A stretch of 64,000 nucleotides of DNA from Chryseobacterium camelliae (GCF_002770595.1 NZ_CP022986.1:4030001-4094000), one strand, 5' to 3'; positions 9,095 through 18,005 are shown, counted from the first letter of the stretch. Translations and numbers: made by a program. Notes: generated from the letters alone by a model not told the origin.

Positions 9095-10381
9095 TTATTT
9101 AAGATACCACTTCATCCTTTCTTCATATTCCGGCTTGAGTTTGAGGAATTTCCAGATTTTCTTTTCATTAGGTTCGCTGAGACGGTAGAAAATAATTTTA
9201 TCTGCTGAATATTTAAAATAGGGATGGTTCTTCAGCCATTCTTCAGGAGCTTCAGCAAGAGTGTATCGGGGAACATCTGATGTGTTCAGCGGAGCAGTGT
9301 TGACCAGTTTCTGTACCAGTTCCTGGTCAATATTGTAGGTCTGGAGGATCTGTTGGTTATTCATAAAGCCACCAAGCTTCTTCCTGAACCCAATGATCGA
9401 CCCGGCACTTCTTTCATCAAGTCCAAACTCCAGGAGTTGCCTGAATGTAATGGTATTCAGGTCTGTTTTTGAAAAATCCGTTTTTTCCTGTTGCGGAATT
9501 TTATAGGTCATTTTATCTTTTGAATCAGCTGTTGCAGGATTCAGCCTGATGTACGGTTTCAGCTCCTCAAATTTTTCAGGTGATACCACGAAACATTTTT
9601 TAAGATCTTCAACGGTCCTGAACTGTCCTTTCAGAACTTTATCCCGATAACTGATGATGGTCTGTGCCTGTTTTTCAGAAAATCCCAGACGCTGCCAGTC
9701 GTCTGCTGAAGCGGCATTAGGGTCAAAAGTGAAATACCGGATTGCTGCTTTCTGATTGTTGAAAGTTTTGGTTGATGCCGGTGTCTTTTCCGGCAGTATA
9801 ATGTAGGGCGCGAGCTTTTGGTAATTTTCGTCACTGATAATGAAACATTCCCTGAACTTTTCTTTGCTGAGGAAGCTGCCTCCGAGGTATTGTTTGTATT
9901 TCAGGATGGCCGCGGCCTGTTTTTCAGAGAATCCCATGGTCTGCCAATCCTGATGGGACAGATGATCGGGATTAAAGGCTCCCGGGACTGAAAGGGTTCT
10001 TTTCTCAGCTTTCCTGTAGCTGTCATAGGTACCTGCTCCTGCTTCCGGAAGGAGGATGTATTGTTCAAGCCTTGAGAATTGGTCTTCAGAAATGGCAAAA
10101 CATTTTTTCAGCTGCTGCCGGGATGTGAAACTGCCACCTACGACTTTTTTATAATTCAGGATAACGGCTGCCTGGGATGCCGAAAATCCAAGCTTTTGCC
10201 ACTGCTTCACATCCAGATCGTTGGGATCAAACTCCGAGAGTTTCGCCGGAATTGTATTTTTCGAAATAAAGGTAATGTCGGAAAAATCTGCTTTTTCCCT
10301 CCCGGTATATTCCTGGAAGATCAGTAAGGTCACCAGGATAATCCCCAATACACCCAGTTTTTGGTAATCATTTTTTTTCAT
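9095..10381 (-). CDS. Membrane-anchored protein with four ComEA-like helix-hairpin-helix modules
   Basis: 428 residues. An N-terminal hydrophobic anchor (about 9-24, LGVLGIILVTLLIFQEY) is followed by four tandem modules at about 50-112, 134-198, 215-282 and 302-362. Each contains (F)DPN..(S/D)..W(Q)(K/R)LGFS.(K)QA..I..Y and GG(S)F.(S/T)...L(K)(K)CF.(I/V)S, the double HhH form seen in ComEA and T2SK-like proteins. HhH motifs bind DNA non-specifically in ComEA, but in Bacteroidota such proteins are uncharacterised and may bind other partners. If exported it would face the periplasm, which would fit DNA uptake or processing; this is inference. No com genes are nearby. Confidence 0.85.
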   Translation of the reverse strand: MKKNDYQKLGVLGIILVTLLIFQEYTGREKADFSDITFISKNTIPAKLSEFDPNDLDVKQWQKLGFSASQAAVILNYKKVVGGSFTSRQQLKKCFAISEDQFSRLEQYILLPEAGAGTYDSYRKAEKRTLSVPGAFNPDHLSHQDWQTMGFSEKQAAAILKYKQYLGGSFLSKEKFRECFIISDENYQKLAPYIILPEKTPASTKTFNNQKAAIRYFTFDPNAASADDWQRLGFSEKQAQTIISYRDKVLKGQFRTVEDLKKCFVVSPEKFEELKPYIRLNPATADSKDKMTYKIPQQEKTDFSKTDLNTITFRQLLEFGLDERSAGSIIGFRKKLGGFMNNQQILQTYNIDQELVQKLVNTAPLNTSDVPRYTLAEAPEEWLKNHPYFKYSADKIIFYRLSEPNEKKIWKFLKLKPEYEERMKWYLK

Positions 10382-10524
10382 CCTGATAAACTTAGGGCTT
10401 TAGAATCAGAATATCAAAAAAACAATCTTAAAATTTTGGTATACAGTCTGTTTGGATGTGATTTGTCTGTTTTCTGTTGATGCAGTACACCAAAAAAACA
10501 GCAGAGGTAAATATTTTGAAGATG

Positions 10525-10869
10525 CTATTCTGTATCCTTTTCTACCAGGGATTCCTTTAGCTTCAGAAGCTCAGCCTTCACAAATTCAAGCCGGTCGATC
10601 AGCGTGATGGTTTCGGAAATTCTGCTGTTGGTGGTCAGTGCTATCTTGGCTCCGTCCAGCGTATATCCTTTTTCTTTCACCAGGTGATAGATGATCTGAA
10701 GGTTTTTAATATCTTCCGGGGTAAAGTACCGGTTTCCTTTTTTGTTCTTTTTAGGCTTGATAATCGGAAATTCCTGCTCCCAATAGCGTATGAGGGAAGT
10801 GTTTACGTCAAATGCCTTAGCCACTTCACCGATGGAATAATACAGTTTATCTGGGAGATTTATCTTCAT
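10525..10869 (-). CDS. MerR-family transcriptional regulator
   Basis: 114 residues from the ATG at 10869. The N-terminal winged helix reads YYSIGEVAKAFDVNTSLIRY, then WEQEF, with NRYFTPEDIKNLQIIYHLV as the wing and hinge and a short C-terminal dimerisation helix. No cysteine-rich effector domain is present, so it is not a classic metal sensor. A TTG in frame at 10890 lies within the promoter box at 10888-10895 and cannot be the start. It is divergent from the AraC regulator, with 161 bp between the two start codons. Confidence 0.9.
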   Translation of the reverse strand: MKINLPDKLYYSIGEVAKAFDVNTSLIRYWEQEFPIIKPKKNKKGNRYFTPEDIKNLQIIYHLVKEKGYTLDGAKIALTTNSRISETITLIDRLEFVKAELLKLKESLVEKDTE

Positions 10870-10887
10870 TGTAGCAATCGTAATGTT

Positions 10888-10895
10888 CAAAGATA
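10888..10895 (-). promoter_or_regulatory. -7 promoter box of the merR-like gene
   Basis: TATCTTTG on the minus strand fits the Bacteroidota consensus TAnnTTTG. It predicts transcription starting near 10883, a leader of about 15 bases before the ATG at 10869. Confidence 0.6.
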
Positions 10896-10979
10896 AATAT
10901 TTTTTGATTTTCGTAAAGAATATATGGAGTGAAATTATTAGCCCTTTGCAGGCGCTTAGGGGAAAAGTCAGTAATATTA

Positions 10980-11012
10980 TTGATAAAATTGCTTTTGTTT
11001 TTGCTATTTTTG
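10980..11012 (+). promoter_or_regulatory. Promoter of the AraC-family gene
   Basis: TTG at 10980-10982 and TATTTTTG at 11005-11012 are separated by 22 bases. Transcription would begin near 11017, so an upstream GTG at 10929 cannot be the start codon. Confidence 0.55.
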
Positions 11013-11030
11013 AATCTAAACAAAAGCAGG

Positions 11031-11912
11031 GTGGATTCCATTTCAGTACTTAACATCAATCTGTTCCAGGGCGGGAAGAATACCTCCGACTTTTATTTCA
11101 GCACCCTGAAGAATCATCTGATCGTAGGACATCGCCATCTTGAAAAACCGCATCGCCACGATTTTTATGCGACCATTCTGTTCACCGGCGGAACCGGTGT
11201 CCATGAAATTGATTTCCAGAAATATGATGTTGCCAGAGGCAGCCTCTTTTTTATGTCACCCGGACAGATCCATAGCTGGGAACTTTCCTTAGATATTGAA
11301 GGATATATTTTCTTTTGTTCGCAGGATTTTTATGAGATGCATTATGTAAGCCAGAAACTAAGGGATTTCCCTTTCTTCGGCTCCGTACATTTTCCGCGGA
11401 AACTTCAGCTGGACGATGATCATCTTAAACAATACCTCGATAAAATCGTGGAACTTGAACAGGAGTACAAGGCTCAGGACCTTATGAAAACCGGCCTTAT
11501 ATTATCTGTATTATCGCATATTTTTATCCTTTCGTCCAGGCTTTTTTCAAAAGATCTGGATCACAGGTCTCAATCTGCCGGCATTTCTTATCTTAAACAT
11601 TACCAGGATTTTGAAGACCTTGTGGAAGAGCATTTTGTCCGTGAGAAGTCCGTTGCCTTTTATGCAGCAAAACTGAATGTCTCGGCGAAGCACCTGAACC
11701 GCATTATCCAGACTGTTGTTCAGAAAACAGCAACTGAGGTCATTACGGAAAGGGTAGTCCTTGAAGCTAAGCGAATGCTGATCCATCTGGATGAAAACCT
11801 GGGTGAAATTTCTTTCCGGCTGGGGTATGATGAATATTCTTACTTCGTAAGGGTTTTCCGGAAATCTTCCGGCGTGACGCCAACAGAGTTTATCCGGAAA
11901 TACAACTCTTAG
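11031..11912 (+). CDS. AraC-family transcriptional regulator with cupin sensor domain
   Basis: 293 residues from the GTG at 11031. The frame is open back to a GTG at 10929, but the extra 34 residues would be encoded through the promoter. The N-terminal cupin has HRHLEKPHRHDFYATI and SPGQIHSWE, as in regulators that bind small molecules through a beta barrel. Two HTH motifs follow near residues 205-290: VAFYAAKLNVSAKHLNRIIQ and ISFRLGYDEYSYFVRVFRK. The ligand and targets are unknown. It ends two bases before the convergent ccoG. A weak point is the start codon: AGCAGG lies directly beside the GTG, and no in-frame ATG occurs nearby. Confidence 0.85.
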   Translation: MDSISVLNINLFQGGKNTSDFYFSTLKNHLIVGHRHLEKPHRHDFYATILFTGGTGVHEIDFQKYDVARGSLFFMSPGQIHSWELSLDIEGYIFFCSQDFYEMHYVSQKLRDFPFFGSVHFPRKLQLDDDHLKQYLDKIVELEQEYKAQDLMKTGLILSVLSHIFILSSRLFSKDLDHRSQSAGISYLKHYQDFEDLVEEHFVREKSVAFYAAKLNVSAKHLNRIIQTVVQKTATEVITERVVLEAKRMLIHLDENLGEISFRLGYDEYSYFVRVFRKSSGVTPTEFIRKYNS

Positions 11913-11914
11913 GA

Positions 11915-13357
11915 TTACAGGGCAAGGGTAAAAGGCCCCTCAAAAACCGTCTCGAAAGTGTCCAGGAGTTTTCCTTTTTCATCATAGACTCCGATAGCGA
12001 GGTTCTGTTTGGAAAACCTAATTTCGTTTTCCGGAAATGAAATATTGATGTTGCCCTTCAGGATCTGATCGCCTTTAAGGGTGATTTTTTCTGAACCGAA
12101 AAATTCTATCCGTGCATGATCTGCATTAAGCACCTTGATCGTAAGCGTTTTTTGTTCGTTAGACTTATTCAGGAACGTATATATGAAGGTATTGCTGATT
12201 CTTCCGTCTTTAACGAAATAAGTTGATCCCGCAGGTTTGATGAATTTTGCCTCCAGCGAACCTCTGTCATACATTAGGAATCCCAGGAATCCGATCAGCA
12301 GAACGAGAATCAGGCTGGTAGCTTTCATCCGCGAAGTAAACCTGAATTTTTCACGGTTTTCTATTTCGGCCTCCGTAGCATAGCGGATCAGGCCTTTGGG
12401 AAGGCCTACTTTTTCCATGACCTCATCACAGGCATCGATACAGGCGGTACAATTGACGCATTCCAGCTGCTGCCCGTTTCTGATGTCTATTCCGGTAGGG
12501 CATACCACTACACATTGCTGGCAGTCGATACAATCGCCTTTGCCCACCGCTTTTCTGTCTTCCTGATTCCTCCATTTGGAACGGTTTTCTCCTCTCCGGA
12601 AATCATAGTATACATTGATGGTATTTTTGTCAATGAGTACCCCCTGAAGCCTCCCGTACGGACATACGAGCGTACATACCTGCTCACGCAGCCATGCAAA
12701 TACAAAATAAAACGTACCTGCGAAGGCAATCATTCCCAGGAATTTCAAAGGGTTTTCCACAGGCCCCTGAACAATAATGCTGAAAACTTTTTCGTACCCT
12801 GCGATGTACATGAACATGAAGTTGGTAATGATGACTGAAATGACGGCAAACACGAACCATTTCAAAAGTCTTTTCCTCAGCTTTTCAGCGTCCCAATCCT
12901 GCCTGTCGAGCTTCATCTGCCTGTTGCGGTCACCTTCAATCCAGAATTCCACTTTCCTGAAAACACTTTCCATAAAAATCGTCTGCGGACAAAGCCACCC
13001 ACAGAAGATCCTGCCGAAAACGACCGTAAAAAGCATGACAAAAATAACGGACGTTACCGCTCCCAAGGCAAGAATGAAAAAATCCTGCAGATAAAACGGC
13101 TGCCCGAAAATGAAAAATGCCCGGTCAATCACATTGAACAGCAGAAATGGATTTCCGTTAACCTTGACAAACGGCAATCCGAAAAATAGAGCAAGCAGCA
13201 GATAGCTGGTGTAATTCCGGTAATCGGTAAATTTACCTTTCGGTTTGCGGGGATACACCCATTTTCTCTTACCGGTCTCATCCATTGTACCTACTGAATT
13301 TCTGAAATGGTGAGCATCTTGTGGACGGGCCTGAAAACTGTCGGATTGCATATTCAT
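11915..13357 (-). CDS. ccoG: Cytochrome c oxidase accessory protein CcoG
   Basis: 480 residues from the ATG at 13357 (MNMQSDSFQARPQD); a longer frame begins at a TTG at 13501. CcoG (FixG/RdxA) is an inner-membrane iron-sulfur protein that helps reduce copper for assembly of cbb3-type oxidase. Seen: WVYPRKPKGKFTDYRNY, membrane helices, CGWLCPQTIFMESVFRKVE, a paired 4Fe-4S motif CIDCQQCVVVCPTG and CVNCTACIDAC, and a C-terminal Ig-like domain of about 120 residues. The ccoNOP genes are not in this window. About 210 bp without a gene separate it from the next gene; no clear FNR box was found there. Confidence 0.93.
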   Translation of the reverse strand: MNMQSDSFQARPQDAHHFRNSVGTMDETGKRKWVYPRKPKGKFTDYRNYTSYLLLALFFGLPFVKVNGNPFLLFNVIDRAFFIFGQPFYLQDFFILALGAVTSVIFVMLFTVVFGRIFCGWLCPQTIFMESVFRKVEFWIEGDRNRQMKLDRQDWDAEKLRKRLLKWFVFAVISVIITNFMFMYIAGYEKVFSIIVQGPVENPLKFLGMIAFAGTFYFVFAWLREQVCTLVCPYGRLQGVLIDKNTINVYYDFRRGENRSKWRNQEDRKAVGKGDCIDCQQCVVVCPTGIDIRNGQQLECVNCTACIDACDEVMEKVGLPKGLIRYATEAEIENREKFRFTSRMKATSLILVLLIGFLGFLMYDRGSLEAKFIKPAGSTYFVKDGRISNTFIYTFLNKSNEQKTLTIKVLNADHARIEFFGSEKITLKGDQILKGNINISFPENEIRFSKQNLAIGVYDEKGKLLDTFETVFEGPFTLAL

Positions 13358-13527
13358 CGTTTTTGCATGAATTAAGTAAGGTAAACTGTACGCCTTACGG
13401 TTAGTGCAAAGCTCATAAATATCAGCTTTTGCTGCTAATATCATCTTCGCTTTAAATAGGACTATTCGGACATTATGCCGTTTGATTCTATTATCTTTCA
13501 ATGAGAAAATAACTTTTGAATCTGAGA

Positions 13528-13547
13528 GTACAAATCGTAAATTGTAC
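13528..13547. promoter_or_regulatory. Operator-like inverted repeat upstream of the SMP-30 gene
   Basis: GTACAA-N8-TTGTAC, perfect 6-base half sites, centred about 30 bases before the start at 13568. A regulator-binding site is inference; no regulator is adjacent. Confidence 0.35.
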
Positions 13548-13567
13548 CCATCAAAATTTATGAAGCA

Positions 13568-14461
13568 ATGAAGAATATCTGGCGTGCCGGTTCGGTTGGT
13601 TTGGTTTTAGCATTAGTCAGTTGCAAATCACTAAATACTAATGCTATGTTTTATGAAGACATCAAACCGGAAAAAGTTTCGGACCAGTTTACCTTTACGG
13701 AAGGCCCATCTTCCGACAGCGAAGGAAATGTTTATTTTACGGATCAGCCCAATGATAAGATCTATTACTGGGACTGGAAAACAAATAAGGTGAACCATTT
13801 CATGGATCAGGCGGGAAGGGCTAACGGAACGCATTTCGACAAAGATGATAACCTGATCACCTGTTCAGACCATAAGGGTGAAATCTGGAAAATCTCAAAA
13901 GATAAAAAGGTAGAAATCCTGGTGAACCATTTTGAGGGCAAAAGGCTGAACGGCCCCAATGATATCTGGAATGATGCCTTTGGAGGAATGTATTTTACCG
14001 ATCCTTTATATGAAAGGGATTACTGGGTGGATTTTAAACAGGAAATCCCTCACAAAAGCCTTTATTACAGGGATAAATCAGGCAATGTAACCAAAATTGA
14101 GACGTTTACGCAGCCTAACGGTATTGTAGGGAGCGAGAAATTTAAAAAACTCTATGTTTCCGATATTGATGCCGGCAAAACCTATGAATATGATATTCTG
14201 GGTGAAGGAAAACTGTCTGAAAAAAAGCTGTTCTGTGAAATGGGCTCTGATGGGATGACGATAGACAAGCACGGCAATCTTTATCTGACTGGCGATGGTG
14301 TTCATGTATTCAATCGTGAAGGAAAGAAAATCTACCACATCCCCATCAAGGAAGACTGGACATCCAACGTTACCTTTGCAGGAAAGCATAATGACATCCT
14401 GTTCATTACCGCTACAAAATCAGTCTATACTTTACCGACGAAAGTGAAAGGAATAAAATAG
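13568..14461 (+). CDS. SMP-30/gluconolactonase-like lipoprotein
   Basis: 297 residues. The N-terminal signal ends in a lipobox, LVSC, with Cys19 the likely lipidated residue. The body shows a six-bladed propeller pattern: FTEGPSSDSEGNVYFTD, NGTHFDKDDNLITCSD, LNGPNDIWNDAFGGMYFTDP, NGIVGSEKFKKLYVSD and DGMTIDKHGNLYLTG. The acidic, Asn and Asp residues that bind the metal in SMP-30 lactonases occur in the expected order. It probably hydrolyses a sugar lactone at the cell envelope, but the substrate is unknown. It is monocistronic, with a terminator shared with the convergent PhzF-like gene. Confidence 0.88.
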   Translation: MKNIWRAGSVGLVLALVSCKSLNTNAMFYEDIKPEKVSDQFTFTEGPSSDSEGNVYFTDQPNDKIYYWDWKTNKVNHFMDQAGRANGTHFDKDDNLITCSDHKGEIWKISKDKKVEILVNHFEGKRLNGPNDIWNDAFGGMYFTDPLYERDYWVDFKQEIPHKSLYYRDKSGNVTKIETFTQPNGIVGSEKFKKLYVSDIDAGKTYEYDILGEGKLSEKKLFCEMGSDGMTIDKHGNLYLTGDGVHVFNREGKKIYHIPIKEDWTSNVTFAGKHNDILFITATKSVYTLPTKVKGIK

Positions 14462-14477
14462 CGTCTATTAAAAAAAC

Positions 14478-14514
14478 AAAAGCCACAAAAATCAAACAGA
14501 TTTTTGTGGCTTTT
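14478..14514. terminator. Bidirectional terminator between SMP-30 and PhzF genes
   Basis: AAAAGCCACAAAAATC and GATTTTTGTGGCTTTT form a 16-bp perfect stem with an AAACA loop. It lies between two convergent genes. Confidence 0.85.
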
Positions 14515-14519
14515 AAATT

Positions 14520-15329
14520 TTAAACCGGCAGATGGATTTCACCGGACATGAATATAACGGCATTGCTCCTTATGACGGTTTGTCCATCCTCCAACTCAAC
14601 CTCCATGCTTCCCGTCCGTTCAGAACACTGGAATGCATGAAGTACTTTTTTACTGAGCTTCACAGTCCAGTATTTACACAGGAAACTCTGTACGCCTCCG
14701 GTTACCGGATCTTCATCAGATCCTGACCATGGCCAGAAGTAGCGGTATTCAAAATCATAACCTTGTCTTTCCGAGCGGGCAGTGACGAGAACACCATTAA
14801 TGGTAGTGTCAATGCTTTTCAGTCGGTTAAAGTCGGGCTCCAGAGCCTGAAGATCTGTGCTGCTGCCGATTTCCACCAGTACGATGTTATGGTATTCATT
14901 ATAGGCACAGTCCAGCATGTCTTTAATTCCTATAGCGTCGCCTATTTCATCCGGAAGTGCATACTGCTGTGTATCGTGTACAGGAAAGAGCATTTCAATG
15001 CGGTCAGCATTTCTCAGCTCCAGGACAGTGCCGGAATGCGTTTCAAAGGTAATGGCCTTCATGTCCGGATGTTCCGTAAACAGCACTTTTGCAGAGGCCA
15101 TAGTTGCATGGCCGCACAACGGGATTTCCATCACCGGAGAGAAGTAACGGATAGCATAGCGGCTATGGTCTTTTTTGGTTACAAATGCCGTTTCAGAAAA
15201 TCCGAATTCTTTGGCAATCAGAATCATGTGTTCCTCAGACACCGGTGTTTCCAGGATGCAGACACCGGCCTGGTTGCCTTTGAATAACTCGTCTGTAAAA
15301 GCATCTGCAATAAATGTTTTAATTTTCAT
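14520..15329 (-). CDS. PhzF-family isomerase-like protein
   Basis: 269 residues. PhzF folds have two pseudo-symmetric halves and often catalyse isomerisation or epimerisation. Signatures: GNQAGVCIL near 19-27, FGFSETAFV with the likely catalytic glutamate near 45, PLCGHATMASAK near 70-81 and DPVTGGVQSFLCKYW in the C-terminal half. The substrate is unknown; phenazine genes are absent, so the phenazine label is only a family name. It lies 11 bases downstream of the helicase gene in the same direction, so the two may be co-transcribed. Confidence 0.9.
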   Translation of the reverse strand: MKIKTFIADAFTDELFKGNQAGVCILETPVSEEHMILIAKEFGFSETAFVTKKDHSRYAIRYFSPVMEIPLCGHATMASAKVLFTEHPDMKAITFETHSGTVLELRNADRIEMLFPVHDTQQYALPDEIGDAIGIKDMLDCAYNEYHNIVLVEIGSSTDLQALEPDFNRLKSIDTTINGVLVTARSERQGYDFEYRYFWPWSGSDEDPVTGGVQSFLCKYWTVKLSKKVLHAFQCSERTGSMEVELEDGQTVIRSNAVIFMSGEIHLPV

Positions 15330-15340
15330 CCAATCTGTAT

Positions 15341-16648
15341 TTAGTAGGCGATCTCCATTTTCACCTTTTTACCCTTCAGTTTTTCGCTGCTCAGCTTTTT
15401 CAATACTGTATTGACTTGAGTTCTGGCGACGGCTGCATAAGAGGTCGTATCCTTTACTTCAATCAGGCCGATATCCTCCTTCTGAAGTTCTCCTTTTTTA
15501 ATTAAGTATCCAACAATGTCTACCTTATTTACCTTATCCTTTTTTCCTGCACTGATGTAAATGGTCTGGAATGGTGTTTTTTCGGGAACTTTATGGAAGC
15601 CTTTTACACTTTCTTCCTGCGTATCCTGTTTAATGAACGGGAAATTTTCATCTTCCGTCATGATCAGATAGGCAAAACCTTTGGCATTCATTCTTGCCGT
15701 ACGCCCGTTCCTGTGGATAAAAGCATCCTCTTTCGGCGGCAGCTGGTAATGCACGATAGACTCTACTTCAGGCACATCCAGGCCTCTCGCAGCCAGGTCT
15801 GTCGTGATTAAGATCCGGGCTGAATCATTCCTGAATTTCAGCAGGGCACGTTCCCTTTCATCCTGTTCCATGCCACCGTGGAACGTTTCATGGTCAATGC
15901 CTTTTTCCCTTAAAAGTTCGGAAATACGGTCCACAGCATCCCTGTGGTTGCAAAAGATAAGCGTTCTTTTATTCCCGATCTTACAGATCAGGCTGAAAAG
16001 GGTATCCAGTTTCTCCTCAGATATCGTCATTACTTTTCTAAGCTGAATATCAGGTTTTGCTTCATTAAGCTTCAGGAAGCTGACTGTTTTTTCATTTTTA
16101 AGTCCTGTAAATGCAGGGATTTCATCCATGGCAGTAGCGGACGTAAGGATTCGTTGGCTTAAGCCTTTCAGGGAATTGGAAATGAATTCCATATCATCAT
16201 GAAATCCGAGTTCCAGGGCCTTGTCAAACTCATCAAGCACCAATGTCCGGATGCTTTTAGGGTCAAAATTATTGTTTCTCAAATGATAAACCACCCTTCC
16301 CGGTGTACCGATCAGGACAGCAGGAGCTTCTGTTAAATTATTGACTTCAATCTTTTTATCATGGCCTCCGTAACAAACGGAAACTTTAAAATCGGTTCCC
16401 ATCGATTTGAAAACCTGCTCGATCTGAAGGGCCAGTTCTCTTGCCGGCACCAGAATCATAGCCTGGATTCCCTGGGCATCCTTTGTAAGATTTCTCAGTA
16501 CCGGAAATAAAAAAGCCAGCGTCTTACCGGAGCCCGTAGGAGAAAGCAGCACTATGTCCTGCCCGTTTTCCGTTGCCTTATAAGCCGATTTCTGCATCTG
16601 ATTCATATCCTGAATCTGGAGTTTCTGATAAATAGATTGTAATTCCAT
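15341..16648 (-). CDS. DEAD-box RNA helicase, DbpA-like, with variant motif II
   Basis: 435 residues. Helicase motifs in order: Q motif region DMNQMQ, motif I SPTGSGKT, Ia PARELALQ, motif II DEFD in place of DEAD, motif III SAT, and motif VI HRNGRTARM in place of HRIGRTGR. Residues about 360-435 form a DbpA-type RNA-binding domain (TIYISAGKKDKVNKVDIVG through KLKGKKVKMEIAY). DbpA of E. coli works on 23S rRNA helix 92 during 50S assembly; the same role is inferred from the C-terminal domain. A TACCTTTG box ends only four bases before the ATG, so the message may be nearly leaderless. PhzF follows in the same direction. Confidence 0.9.
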   Translation of the reverse strand: MELQSIYQKLQIQDMNQMQKSAYKATENGQDIVLLSPTGSGKTLAFLFPVLRNLTKDAQGIQAMILVPARELALQIEQVFKSMGTDFKVSVCYGGHDKKIEVNNLTEAPAVLIGTPGRVVYHLRNNNFDPKSIRTLVLDEFDKALELGFHDDMEFISNSLKGLSQRILTSATAMDEIPAFTGLKNEKTVSFLKLNEAKPDIQLRKVMTISEEKLDTLFSLICKIGNKRTLIFCNHRDAVDRISELLREKGIDHETFHGGMEQDERERALLKFRNDSARILITTDLAARGLDVPEVESIVHYQLPPKEDAFIHRNGRTARMNAKGFAYLIMTEDENFPFIKQDTQEESVKGFHKVPEKTPFQTIYISAGKKDKVNKVDIVGYLIKKGELQKEDIGLIEVKDTTSYAAVARTQVNTVLKKLSSEKLKGKKVKMEIAY

Positions 16649-16652
16649 GATG

Positions 16653-16660
16653 CAAAGGTA
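16653..16660 (-). promoter_or_regulatory. -7 promoter box of the helicase gene
   Basis: TACCTTTG on the minus strand, directly before CATC and the ATG at 16648. If functional it implies a leaderless or near-leaderless transcript. Confidence 0.5.
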
Positions 16661-16736
16661 ATAAATTTGGATGGGGGAAGTGTGGGAGGGATTAAGGGTT
16701 ATTTATTCTCTGCCTTTCTTCAATGAAGATTTCATG

Positions 16737-18005
16737 TTATTTATTTCCGTTTATTCTTTCAAGCATTTCTTTTCCGCGAACCAGAGTTACACTGTATGCC
16801 TGTTCAGGGTTGAATATTGCTTTTTCATATAACTCTTTGGCTAAAATATTATTTCCCTGTGTGAGATTGGTGAAACCCAAGATTTCGTACATGAAGCTTT
16901 GTAATTTGTGATCGATGTGGTCTTTGGCTGATAAATATTTTAATAGTTTCTCCGCACAATCAAGTTTAGAATCTTTATATTGCTTTATTTCATATCCTAA
17001 AGGCTTGCTGAACCAATAATCCCACATACCGCCGTGATTATGCTCATTCCAGGAATATTTAATAAGCTGTAAAGCAACCTCCAGTAAGGCAGGATCTAAA
17101 TTTTTATTTTTTGATGTTTTACTTTCTGATATATAGCGATCTGTGGTGGCTGTGATACCTTTATCTGTCATTTCCCGGAAGATAGATTCTTTAAGATATA
17201 AAGCATGGTTTTTTGAGAAACTTTCATAAGCAAATGTTGCAGGAAAATGATCTGCCAGATTTTCTATCCTGTAGCCTTTTTTCAGCTCAGCTTTCAGATC
17301 AATTTTATATACTGTATTGTAATCATGAAAAAGATAAACATAGATCATTCCGTTTTTCAAATCGCAGATTGTGGAATACAATGTATTTAATTCTCCTTCC
17401 TGATGAGTTTTGTCGAGGATGCTTTTCAGGAAATTCACATTGTTTTCTTTAGATTCAGACAGCATCTCATTGGCGATTTCCGGTCTTCTGCATGCCAGCT
17501 TTCCATTAATCATATTGCAGTTTGAGTTGATCTGGAAGTCGCCTTCTTTTTTGATAATACCTTTGGGGTTAATCAGGATAGAATTTCCTTCTTTATCGGC
17601 CAATAAAACCTGCGACTGAGAGATGTAGTCATATTGTTTCAAAATGACCATCGCTTCTTCTACATTTTTACATCTTCCCAAAACCTCCCACATGATATCA
17701 CTTTTATAAGGGTTGGTAAGATTAAGTTTACTTAAATCATAATTGGCTGCTGCGTAATCAAAAAATAATCCATGTTCATTCATGGCAGCAGCAATCTGCA
17801 TATCCGGTGCTCCAAAACAAATGGAAGCGTAACGGTCTTTGGTCGCAGGGTTATACCATATTCTGGTAAAAGGTGTTGTATCATCCTCATTAGAGGCTAC
17901 ATATGCTTTTCCTCCTCTGGAACAGGAAAAAATAGTACATGCTTTTAAACTGTGGAAACCAGAGGTCATCATACTGATTACCAACAAAAGAATAATTTTA
18001 TTCAT
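16737..18005 (-). CDS. Secreted Ntn-hydrolase (linear amide C-N hydrolase-like)
   Basis: 422 residues. A signal peptide runs to about residue 22, and KACTIFSCS follows. Cleavage after Ala22 would expose Cys23, the N-terminal nucleophile of choloylglycine or acyl-transferase type Ntn-hydrolases. Supporting motifs: VASNEDDTTPFTRIWYNP, AAMNEHGLFFDYAA and SNCNMINGKLACRRPE. Residues about 340-415 look like a helical, TPR-like extension ending in ILAKELYEKAIFNPEQAYS. It likely cleaves an amide bond in the periplasm; the substrate is unknown. The gene is more AT-rich than its neighbours. Confidence 0.75.
   Translation of the reverse strand: MNKIILLLVISMMTSGFHSLKACTIFSCSRGGKAYVASNEDDTTPFTRIWYNPATKDRYASICFGAPDMQIAAAMNEHGLFFDYAAANYDLSKLNLTNPYKSDIMWEVLGRCKNVEEAMVILKQYDYISQSQVLLADKEGNSILINPKGIIKKEGDFQINSNCNMINGKLACRRPEIANEMLSESKENNVNFLKSILDKTHQEGELNTLYSTICDLKNGMIYVYLFHDYNTVYKIDLKAELKKGYRIENLADHFPATFAYESFSKNHALYLKESIFREMTDKGITATTDRYISESKTSKNKNLDPALLEVALQLIKYSWNEHNHGGMWDYWFSKPLGYEIKQYKDSKLDCAEKLLKYLSAKDHIDHKLQSFMYEILGFTNLTQGNNILAKELYEKAIFNPEQAYSVTLVRGKEMLERINGNK

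Noticed and set aside
10929..11030. Hydrophobic N-terminal extension of the AraC regulator
   Set aside because: It would begin at a GTG upstream of the promoter box at 11005-11012 and has no counterpart in the family.
13358..13501. A 48-residue N-terminal extension of CcoG from a TTG
   Set aside because: CcoG proteins normally begin shortly before the WVYPRKPKG region; the ATG at 13357 fits the usual length.
14763..15287. A 174-codon antisense frame within the PhzF-like gene
   Set aside because: It is a shadow of a well-supported gene on the other strand, with no recognisable features.
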